Shown: positions 1-5,304 of the stretch, in pieces
How the letters are laid out: every line of letters starts with the position of its first letter
Position numbering within the stretch: the first letter of the stretch is position 1
Assembly: GCA_013214275.1 (NCBI GenBank)
Contig: JABSPP010000082.1
Location: 1-7,188, forward strand
Length of the DNA: 7,188 nt
From: Flavobacteriaceae bacterium
GTDB lineage: Bacteria; Bacteroidota; Bacteroidia; Flavobacteriales; Flavobacteriaceae
Reading direction: 5' to 3'
Position numbers and translations under genes: made by a program
The notes under the pieces: generated by a model
The model's input: the letters and a program-made list of their open reading frames with translations, nothing else
Told to the model about the DNA's origin: nothing
The model's database searches: none

Positions 1-97
1 CAAATTATAACCCTATTTGATAATTTCATAGACCTACTTGCTCGTGAGTATACCAATAGACTGCAAGTGGGAAAAGGATGTGCAAACTATCGGATAG
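1..97. other. Flank downstream of the unknown large gene
   Basis: No complete gene is visible here. Read leftward from the stop of the large minus-strand gene, all three frames meet a stop before position 1 except for a possible new start at 29 (minus strand, reading MKLSNRVII), which is too short to judge. A 13-bp inverted repeat (ACTATC, one base, GATAGT; 86-98) touches the stop codon, but it has no T-run, so it is not a convincing terminator. The stretch could be an ordinary gap between genes or the edge of a sequence that replaced the rest of the large gene. Confidence 0.35.
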
Positions 98-2245
98 TCA
101 TTTTACTTTTTCTACAACACGCTCAAGAGCACTTTCTGTGACTTCCTTTGCATAGGTTTGTGCTTGGTTATTGGAATTAGAAGTAGCAGTAGAAGATGAG
201 CCGCCGAATGACGCATCAGCACCAAATTTAAAGTTTTTAGCACCTCCACTTACAAAGGTACTAGCGCCATAATCGGCTGTATTTTGCTGATCTATTATAT
301 AGGAAATTTCAGACTGTAACTCATTTCTTTTTGTAGTGGAAGTATCTGTAGATTGTTCAAACTCTTTTTCAGATGATTTCTCGGTAGTAGTTTGTGAGCT
401 CGTTAAAGATCTGGTAGTTTTATTTTTAGACTCTCTCGCCATAATATTCTCTATATGAGAGACTTCGCCCGGAACATAGCACCAAATTTCCTGTTCTACT
501 CGGATAAAATCGGCAATTCCCAGATTGGAAACTCCTTTTAAAGAAGGAATTGCTGTCGGTTCAGATGGATCCACAGGGTCAGAATTACTGGTTAGAACAC
601 CACAGCCTGGTTGTAGTGGAAACTCTCGTGATCCATTAGATATAGCCTTAAAATCTACTTCAGAAAGTAGATGATAATGTAATGAGGAGTTAATTTCTAC
701 GGTATCTCCGTTTAGGAATGTTAGCGTAGCATCCAAATTCCACATTCCAGACTCACTTATTGATCCGTCAGGAAATTCAAGTTGATAGGTTACATCTTCA
801 CCTGGAGTAAAAAGCATATGACTATTAGAGATAACAATGGTTTCCGAGGTAGTGCTATGTGTGATACTCCCTGTAGCTTCAATAATGGTGACGTTCTCTC
901 TTTGGGTGGTGAGGTAAAGAAAGATATCAAAAAGCCTGAATCTTTTACCCGAGGGGTATCTACCTTTTGTTTCTCTGAGTAGCCCTGTAAAGCAGTAGTC
1001 CATTGTATTTTTTTCTCTTTCGGGGTTTAGGATAACTTTATTGCCTCCCAAAGTTCTTGTTTTGGACTTTAGTTGACTTTTTAAGTTTGATATGACTTTT
1101 TCGTGTTCTTTCACAGAATTTTTGATAGCTTTTTTAATACTAGAAAAGTCCTTGTAGCCGTAAAAAGATTCTAATCTTAGGATCTTAGTTGCCTCATCAG
1201 ACAAGAAATTATCTTCAGTAGATTTCTTTGGAAATAGATCATCAGAATTTTGGAAATTAATGGCCAAAGGTTCAAAGTCAAACTTTGGGATGTCCAAATT
1301 GGGATAGGTTTCTACTTCGGAGGTTTTACCAGTTTCTGGATCGGTATGTAAAACCATTGTAGGTTCTGCTTTGTCTATGAGAGCTTTTACTTCTGCCTCA
1401 TGTTGAACTAGGTCTGTTTTATATTTCGCTTGATTCTCTACTTTATAAACTTCCTCTTCTCTGTCTAGTTCACCTAAAGTCGCCTTTAACGCATTTAGAC
1501 TTTTTTGAGCAACTTGAAGCGATAACCTGGTGTTCATCGTCTTAACTTTTGAAGTAGGCAAGTTGTCTGATAGTACTGTCTCTTTCTCCCTATTGGAAAG
1601 CAATACCTCTTTTTCTATCACAACACTAGCATTGGCTCTTTTGGTAAATTCATCTCTATCTTGATCTGTAAAAACAATAAATTCTACATCTCCCTTTAAT
1701 AGGTTTTCAATCATTACATCATGAAACGCTTTGAATGCTTTAACAAAAGAATTTGCAATGAGCATTTGAATACAGGCCTCTCTTAAACCTATAGATGTTT
1801 TGTTTACAGTCTGATATAAAAGGTTATCCCATAATTGAGTTTCCTCTGTATGCTGTAGAGTAATATTATATTCAGAAGACTCAGTTGAATCTGAATCCCA
1901 ATCTAAATACGTTTTAGGTAAATTGGCAGCAACAGATTCGTAAGTTAAATAATCTTTGTTACGCATTAACCAAACAGAAAAGTTATAGATGGTAGCCATT
2001 CTTGTAGAAACAGATTTGACTGCAGTCTTATTCTCAAAAGGAGTGAATGCTGCATCTGTTAAAGCTGTTTTCTTTCCATACTCATCATGGGCGATTTCAG
2101 AAACAGCCTGATAGTACACACTATTTCCTTTAACTACATCATTAGGAAGAATAAGCCCCGCCCTGTTTTCTTTGTCTTCAATAGCTTGAGGACTTCTTAA
2201 TGTTACAAACCTAAAAAGGCTCGATTTAATCGGTTTTTTACTCAT
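98..2245 (-). CDS. Large uncharacterised multidomain protein, possibly C-terminally truncated
   Basis: A 715-residue protein that I cannot assign to a named family. There is no signal peptide or membrane segment (it starts MSKKPIKSSLFRFVTLRSPQ), so it is probably cytoplasmic. Residues 1-200 look mixed helical. Residues about 236-295 and 372-398 are charged heptad-like helices, probable coiled coils. Residues about 450-530 are rich in beta-forming residues. Residues 576-606 hold a distinctive segment (LGIADFIRVEQEIWCYVPGE, then VSHIENIMARE), which I recall, without being able to verify, from long uncharacterised bacterial proteins. A Ser/Thr/Gln/Glu-rich stretch follows (607-645), then a Gly/Ser/Asn-rich one (660-695). 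The chain ends inside a charged helix (EVTESALERVVEKVK), which looks like a place where a longer protein was cut; I recall relatives that continue past this point, with low certainty. The start is ATG at 2243-2245. A good promoter match lies far upstream (2497-2527), giving a leader of about 245 nt beside the divergent S24 regulator. Confidence 0.8.
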   Translation of the reverse strand: MSKKPIKSSLFRFVTLRSPQAIEDKENRAGLILPNDVVKGNSVYYQAVSEIAHDEYGKKTALTDAAFTPFENKTAVKSVSTRMATIYNFSVWLMRNKDYLTYESVAANLPKTYLDWDSDSTESSEYNITLQHTEETQLWDNLLYQTVNKTSIGLREACIQMLIANSFVKAFKAFHDVMIENLLKGDVEFIVFTDQDRDEFTKRANASVVIEKEVLLSNREKETVLSDNLPTSKVKTMNTRLSLQVAQKSLNALKATLGELDREEEVYKVENQAKYKTDLVQHEAEVKALIDKAEPTMVLHTDPETGKTSEVETYPNLDIPKFDFEPLAINFQNSDDLFPKKSTEDNFLSDEATKILRLESFYGYKDFSSIKKAIKNSVKEHEKVISNLKSQLKSKTRTLGGNKVILNPEREKNTMDYCFTGLLRETKGRYPSGKRFRLFDIFLYLTTQRENVTIIEATGSITHSTTSETIVISNSHMLFTPGEDVTYQLEFPDGSISESGMWNLDATLTFLNGDTVEINSSLHYHLLSEVDFKAISNGSREFPLQPGCGVLTSNSDPVDPSEPTAIPSLKGVSNLGIADFIRVEQEIWCYVPGEVSHIENIMARESKNKTTRSLTSSQTTTEKSSEKEFEQSTDTSTTKRNELQSEISYIIDQQNTADYGASTFVSGGAKNFKFGADASFGGSSSTATSNSNNQAQTYAKEVTESALERVVEKVK

Positions 2246-2274
2246 TTTTAATTCATTTAAATTTTAATAATAGA

Positions 2275-2287
2275 GTTCTTAAAGAAC
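2275..2287. repeat. Short inverted repeat GTTCTT-A-AAGAAC
   Basis: Perfect 6-bp arms around one base lie 30 bp upstream of the large gene's start codon. The right half is part of a 9-mer (TTAAAGAAC, 2279-2287) that recurs at 2566-2574, just before the regulator start. It could be an operator half-site pair or an mRNA element; an A+T-rich region also gives such matches by chance. Confidence 0.35.
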
Positions 2288-2358
2288 TGTGTTTTGACTT
2301 GCTTTTCTAACAACAGATCTTAGTAAATCCTTTATGAGTAATGCTTTTAGCTTGTAAG

Positions 2359-2382
2359 AATTCAATACAGATATATTGAATT
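2359..2382. repeat. 24-bp inverted repeat AATTCAATA-N6-TATTGAATT
   Basis: Perfect 9-bp arms (2359-2367 and 2374-2382) flank a 6-base centre (CAGATA). The total length and spacing suit a site for a dimeric helix-turn-helix protein. It lies in the presumed 5' leader of the large minus-strand gene, about 115 bp from its start codon, where a bound protein could act as a roadblock. It could also form an RNA hairpin, although that stem would be almost all A-U. Confidence 0.45.
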
Positions 2383-2449
2383 TGTATTTTTAAAGTAAGA
2401 TTCTTGAAATAGTTTCTTTGAAGTTTGCTGCTAACAGGATAAACAAATG

Positions 2450-2468
2450 TTTTATTTATTAAATAAAA
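2450..2468. repeat. 19-bp near-perfect palindrome upstream of the regulator's -7 box
   Basis: Perfect 9-bp arms TTTTATTTA (2450-2458) and TAAATAAAA (2460-2468) surround a single T. It is made only of A and T, so chance is a real possibility. It lies 5 bp upstream of the rightward TACTTTAG box, where the -33 region of that promoter should be, so a protein bound here would block or alter regulator transcription. Confidence 0.4.
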
Positions 2469-2490
2469 TTATGTACTTTAGCAACATAAT
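2468..2490. repeat. Inverted repeat ATTATGT-N9-ACATAAT enclosing the -7 box
   Basis: Perfect 7-bp arms (2468-2474 and 2484-2490) enclose nine bases that include most of the rightward -7 box, and reach the expected start points of both divergent transcripts. Among the repeats here this is the best candidate operator, because occupancy would affect both promoters at once. It is inferred to be bound by the adjacent S24 regulator. Confidence 0.45.
2474..2481 (+). promoter_or_regulatory. Candidate -7 box of the S24 regulator gene
   Basis: TACTTTAG matches the Bacteroidota consensus TAnnTTTG except at the seventh base. There is no clear TTG at -33, only TTT at 2451-2453, so it is a weak or regulated promoter. 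It would start RNA near 2488 and leave a leader of about 90 nt before the regulator's ATG. Confidence 0.35.
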
Positions 2491-2492
2491 AC

Positions 2493-2579
2493 ATGGCAAA
2501 TATAAAACATTTTACAGATTTCCCAAAAAAAATATTGCTTTTTTTTGTAAAAAGTTTTTCACCTTTTAAAGAACAATAA
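2493..2579 (+). other. Possible 28-codon leader ORF before the regulator
   Basis: ATG at 2493 opens a frame of 28 codons (begins MANIKHFTDF, ends FSPFKEQ) that stops with TAA at 2577-2579, one base before the regulator's ATG. It would lie almost at the 5' end of the predicted transcript. Stop-start proximity suggests possible translational coupling. The product resembles nothing I know and the frame crosses homopolymer runs, so it may be accidental. Confidence 0.2.
2497..2527 (-). promoter_or_regulatory. Promoter for the large minus-strand gene
   Basis: On the minus strand this reads TTTG (2527-2524), a 19-base spacer, then TATATTTG (2504-2497). Both boxes match the Bacteroidota housekeeping sigma consensus (TTTG at -33, TAnnTTTG at -7) with proper spacing, the best match in the window. 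RNA would start near 2490, giving a leader of about 245 nt. It faces the weaker rightward promoter at 2474-2481, so the two overlap head-on. Confidence 0.55.
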
Positions 2580-2580
2580 C

Positions 2581-3378
2581 ATGGAAGGAATTGCACAAAA
2601 AGTTAGAGCAATTATTAAAGAGTTTAATCTAAACAATTATTCATTTTCAAAACGGATAGGTGTTACCAGCACTACGATTGACAGTATTATTAACGGAAGG
2701 CCTCAGTCTGATGGCTCACGCAAAAAGACTAAACCTGGATATGATGTTTTGATGTCTATCATTAATGAGTTTAGTATCAACCCAGATTATCTGTTTGGGA
2801 AAGATGACCAAATGGTACGATCAGATGTTCGGAAACCTGAAACATATTCAGGAATGCCACAGGTGGTCGCCGTTAATGCCACAGGTAATGAGAATGTCGT
2901 TTATGTTCCTATAAAAGCGAGGGCAGGATATCTCAATGGTTATGGAGATACAGGTTATATTGAGTCGCTTCCCAGTTTTAATATGCCACATTTAACCAAT
3001 GGAACGTATCGTTGCTTTGAAGTTTACGGGAATTCCATGGTTCGTACTTTTTTTGACGGTGATCTTGTATTTGGAAAGTATGTAGAAAGCTTATCAGATA
3101 TCAAAGATGGTAGAGTCTATGTGATCGTAAGTAGAGATGACGGAATCGTTTTAAAACGTGTGATTAACAGAATTGATGAGCGAGGAAAGCTCATTTTAAA
3201 AAGCGATAACAAGAGTGGGAATTACCCAACCTACACCATTGATGCCCAAGATATAATGGAAGTTTGGTATGTAACGATGTTCGCTTCTAGGCAGATGCCT
3301 GAGCCTGTAGATATCTATGATCGCTTACACGAGTTAGAGAGTCAGTTGGTAGAATTAAGAGAAGCGATGAGGAATTAA
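2581..3378 (+). CDS. XRE-family, S24 peptidase-type transcriptional regulator (LexA/CI-like)
   Basis: A 265-residue DNA-binding regulator with a self-cleaving peptidase fold. An N-terminal helix-turn-helix spans about residues 5-75 (core SFSKRIGVTSTTIDSIINGR, 21-40; a typical NPDYLFG segment at 67-73). The C-terminal S24 domain spans about 107-232. Its nucleophile is Ser152 in GNSM and its general base Lys192 in VLKRVI. Ala115-Gly116 in KARAGY matches the Ala-Gly bond cut in LexA and CI. Length and layout match a common Bacteroidota group of such regulators. Known relatives are dimeric repressors, some inactivated by RecA-stimulated self-cleavage; whether this one responds to DNA damage is unknown. 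A short C-terminal helix (243-263) may aid assembly. It is transcribed away from the large unknown gene, with inverted repeats between them, so autoregulation and control of that gene are the natural inference. It is not LexA itself in any provable way. Confidence 0.92.
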   Translation: MEGIAQKVRAIIKEFNLNNYSFSKRIGVTSTTIDSIINGRPQSDGSRKKTKPGYDVLMSIINEFSINPDYLFGKDDQMVRSDVRKPETYSGMPQVVAVNATGNENVVYVPIKARAGYLNGYGDTGYIESLPSFNMPHLTNGTYRCFEVYGNSMVRTFFDGDLVFGKYVESLSDIKDGRVYVIVSRDDGIVLKRVINRIDERGKLILKSDNKSGNYPTYTIDAQDIMEVWYVTMFASRQMPEPVDIYDRLHELESQLVELREAMRN

Positions 3379-3382
3379 AAAT

Positions 3383-4753
3383 TTACCCGATAACATTCTC
3401 AGGGTTATACCCTAGATAAGGAACTTTTTTTTCGGTGAATACTATATGATATTCTTCTAATTCCTTGAGAATGGGTTTGTATACTTCCTTATGTATTGGA
3501 ATTTGTACCCCAGGAGTTGTAATTTCTTTGTTTAAAATCTTAAGGGTAGCAATTGCAACGGGCAATCCAACGGTTTTTGCCATAGCTGTATAAGTTTGAT
3601 TTTCTCCTTTCACAATCATACTACTTTCAATCTGACGCTTCTCGCCCTCAATTTCATAGCCAAACTTGTGGTGCATGACAATCATGTCTTTATCATCTTC
3701 TTTCAATGTCCACGACTCAGCTAGTATTTTCTGCAAGATTTGAGCTGGAGTGGCATTTTTTAGTGCTACTTTTTTGTTGGGGTTGAAAATATCTAGTTCT
3801 ACCAGCTTGTCCCACATGATGTCATCTTGATCAATTTTCAAATAAGATCGTAGTTTTAGTTCTACAGAGTCACTAGGGGAGTATGCTAGGAAAAGATTGG
3901 TAAAATCACGATAACTCATGTTTTCAGAATTTTCTATCGTATAGGTATCGTCTGTCATTCCCAACTGAACGAAAGTGTTCCAAGCTCTGGAAAATCCAAC
4001 TTTTCTAATGGTTCCTCTATACATTGTAGAGATATCTCCTAAGTTGTAAACACTCCTGTATTTTAGAGAGTCGCGATTTGCATAGGCCTCAAATCTACCT
4101 GCACCGTCTAGATTAAGGAATTCTGTGCGTCTAAATAGTTTGTGATAAGGAATATATTTATAAGTTCCTTCTTGGATGAATTTTGCAGCACCACCTTGTC
4201 CTGCAAGTACCACATTTCTAGGATTCCATGTGAACTTATAATTCCATAGGTTATCATCACTCTCTGGTGCTACTAGGCCACCAGTGAAAGATTCAAAAAG
4301 TAAAATTCTAGCGTTGTGATCTCTTATACGATCAATTACCTCCATAGCACTCATGTGATCTATTCCAGGATCTACTCCAATTTCATTCATAAAGACCAAC
4401 CCTTTTTTTCTAACCTCTTTGTCTAGTAGTTTCATCTCTTTAGAAATGTAGGACGCAGTTACCATATGTTTTTCAAATTTGACACAGTCTTTGGCGACTT
4501 CAATGTGAAATCTAGCTGGTAGCATAGAAACAATGATATTGGCTTTTTGTATTTCACTTGTTCTTTGTTTTTGATCAAAGACATCAAATTTTATTGCTTT
4601 TGCGTTGGGATGACGGTTGATTCGCTTCTCAGCATTTTCTTGGGAAATATCGGCAACAGTCACAAATAAATCTTCTGAATAGGATTTGTCTAACAGATAC
4701 TTGATTAGCGAGGAGCTCGATCTCCCAGCTCCAATGATTAAAATATTCCTCAT
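3383..4753 (-). CDS. Saccharopine dehydrogenase-type oxidoreductase
   Basis: A 456-residue NAD(P)-dependent enzyme of the saccharopine dehydrogenase (Lys9/Lys1-like) superfamily. It begins with a Rossmann fold: IGAGRSSSSL at 7-16 is the dinucleotide-binding turn, and ADIS at 34-37 lies at the end of the second strand. SMLPARFHIEVAKDC (76-90) and NEIGVDPGIDHM (123-134) are hallmark segments leading into the C-terminal catalytic and dimerisation domain, which contains ESFTGGL (154-160). Homologues that form glutamate interconvert saccharopine with 2-aminoadipate semialdehyde plus glutamate. A role in lysine breakdown is likely here, but the substrate is not proven. I chose the ATG at 4751-4753 because MRNILIIGAG is the normal start of this family; an upstream TTG at 4801 would add 16 unconserved residues. 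The stop is only 4 bp from the stop of the convergent S24 regulator gene. The start is divergent from the DUF423 gene, sharing an 84-bp gap. Confidence 0.9.
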   Translation of the reverse strand: MRNILIIGAGRSSSSLIKYLLDKSYSEDLFVTVADISQENAEKRINRHPNAKAIKFDVFDQKQRTSEIQKANIIVSMLPARFHIEVAKDCVKFEKHMVTASYISKEMKLLDKEVRKKGLVFMNEIGVDPGIDHMSAMEVIDRIRDHNARILLFESFTGGLVAPESDDNLWNYKFTWNPRNVVLAGQGGAAKFIQEGTYKYIPYHKLFRRTEFLNLDGAGRFEAYANRDSLKYRSVYNLGDISTMYRGTIRKVGFSRAWNTFVQLGMTDDTYTIENSENMSYRDFTNLFLAYSPSDSVELKLRSYLKIDQDDIMWDKLVELDIFNPNKKVALKNATPAQILQKILAESWTLKEDDKDMIVMHHKFGYEIEGEKRQIESSMIVKGENQTYTAMAKTVGLPVAIATLKILNKEITTPGVQIPIHKEVYKPILKELEEYHIVFTEKKVPYLGYNPENVIG

Positions 4754-4761
4754 CGTAGAAT

Positions 4762-4775
4762 TATGCTTAATTTTG
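4762..4775 (+). promoter_or_regulatory. Promoter-like box upstream of the DUF423 gene
   Basis: TATGCTTAATTTTG contains TAATTTTG (4768-4775), an exact match to the Bacteroidota -7 consensus TAnnTTTG. A TTC at 4746-4748 sits 19 bases upstream, near the -33 position but one base off TTG. RNA would begin around 4782, some 55 nt before the DUF423 start. The identical 14-mer precedes pckA at 5258-5271. Confidence 0.5.
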
Positions 4776-4789
4776 ATTGTTTGTGATAA

Positions 4790-4818
4790 CGAAAGTAACA
4801 AAAAACAATATTGTCTAA
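4790..4818 (-). promoter_or_regulatory. Candidate promoter of the saccharopine dehydrogenase-type gene
   Basis: On the minus strand this reads TTA (4818-4816), 18 bases, then TACTTTCG (4797-4790). Each box is one base off the Bacteroidota consensus (TTG and TAnnTTTG). It lies about 40 bp upstream of the ATG at 4753, within the short gap shared with the divergent DUF423 gene, and overlaps that gene's leader. Confidence 0.35.
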
Positions 4819-4837
4819 CCTGATTTTAAAATTAGAT

Positions 4838-5227
4838 ATGAACAAAAACTTAATGATTACTGCTTTTCTAGGGATGATGGGCATGGTGCTAGGTGCATTT
4901 GCAACTCACACATTCAAAGGGATCCTGTCTACTGATGCCATGGAAAGTCTGATGACTGGAATACGGTACCAAATCTATCATGTGATTGTATTGTTGTTCA
5001 CAAATACCTATCAAAGATTTTCTTGTCAACTAAAAAATCAAATTAGCGTTTGTTTCTTTGCTGGTATCCTTTTCTTTTCTGGTTCTATCTATGCGATTTA
5101 CCTTTTTGGAATTCCAGCAAAAAATATTTGGTTTATCACTCCGTTCGGAGGCTTACTTCTCATAGCAGGTTGGTTTTTGATATTTTTCACTTTTTTAAGG
5201 AAAGTATTTGTCGAAAAAAAAGAATAA
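4838..5227 (+). CDS. DUF423 family inner-membrane protein (YgdD-like)
   Basis: A 129-residue integral membrane protein with four predicted spans at about residues 5-22, 44-56, 69-90 and 98-121. Family signatures are visible in order: LGAFATHTFK (18-27, where relatives usually have GAFGAH), GIRYQIYH (41-48), FSGSIYAIYL (80-89) and ITPFGGLLLIAGW (100-112). The length is normal for the family, and the C-terminus is short and charged (RKVFVEKKE), probably cytoplasmic. No biochemical role is established for DUF423 proteins. I chose the ATG at 4838 because it gives the usual MNKN-type N-terminus; a TTG at 4811 would add nine residues without family support. The gene sits 77 bp upstream of pckA in the same direction with no terminator visible between, so some read-through into pckA is plausible. 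Confidence 0.88.
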   Translation: MNKNLMITAFLGMMGMVLGAFATHTFKGILSTDAMESLMTGIRYQIYHVIVLLFTNTYQRFSCQLKNQISVCFFAGILFFSGSIYAIYLFGIPAKNIWFITPFGGLLLIAGWFLIFFTFLRKVFVEKKE

Positions 5228-5257
5228 AAAACTGTTGAGCTAATGTTGTGTAGAAAA

Positions 5258-5271
5258 TATGCTTAATTTTG
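5258..5271 (+). promoter_or_regulatory. Promoter box of pckA
   Basis: TATGCTTAATTTTG includes TAATTTTG (5264-5271), an exact fit to the TAnnTTTG -7 consensus. It lies 33 bp before the pckA ATG, so RNA would start near 5278 with a leader of about 27 nt. The nearest TTG (5246-5248) is only 15 bases upstream of the box, closer than usual. The same 14-mer occurs at 4762-4775, and a related GTAGAA precedes both copies. Confidence 0.55.
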
Positions 5272-5304
5272 CCTCAGCAGACAAACGTAACTTAAAATCT
5301 AGAC

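Larger units (their letters stand above)
2246..2580. promoter_or_regulatory. Divergent control region between the large gene and the S24 regulator
   Basis: This 335-bp A+T-rich gap contains no RNA gene that I recognise. It holds a strong leftward promoter match (2497-2527), a weaker rightward -7 box (2474-2481), and four inverted repeats (2275-2287, 2359-2382, 2450-2468, 2468-2490). It also has a 28-codon open frame ending one base before the regulator (2493-2579), and an A8/T8 pair (2525-2532 and 2539-2546). The 9-mer TTAAAGAAC occurs twice, at 2279-2287 and 2566-2574, each time close to one of the two gene starts. The arrangement resembles an operator region for a self-regulating repressor, but binding is inferred. 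Confidence 0.6.

Noticed and set aside
1..29. Possible gene start on the minus strand (MKLSNRVII)
   Set aside because: Only nine codons are visible and no promoter match supports it; too little to call a gene.
86..98. Inverted repeat ACTATC-G-GATAGT as a terminator or transposon end
   Set aside because: The arms are short, there is no T-run, and no matching partner end or target duplication is visible in the window.
782..982. Plus-strand open frame of 66 codons
   Set aside because: It lies entirely antisense to the large minus-strand gene, shows no domain and has no promoter; it is a shadow frame.
4754..4801. N-terminal extension of the saccharopine dehydrogenase-type protein from a TTG start
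   Set aside because: The extra 16 residues precede the normal MRNILIIGAG start and cover the likely promoter region.
4811..4837. Upstream TTG start for the DUF423 protein
   Set aside because: It adds nine residues not typical of the family; ATG at 4838 gives the expected N-terminus.
5214..5221. A8 run near the end of the DUF423 gene as a frameshift site
   Set aside because: It lies one codon from the stop, with no conserved downstream frame or stimulatory structure; ordinary A-rich Lys codons explain it.
5050..5238. Plus-strand open frame of 62 codons
   Set aside because: It overlaps the DUF423 gene in another frame; the DUF423 frame has clear family motifs, this one has none.
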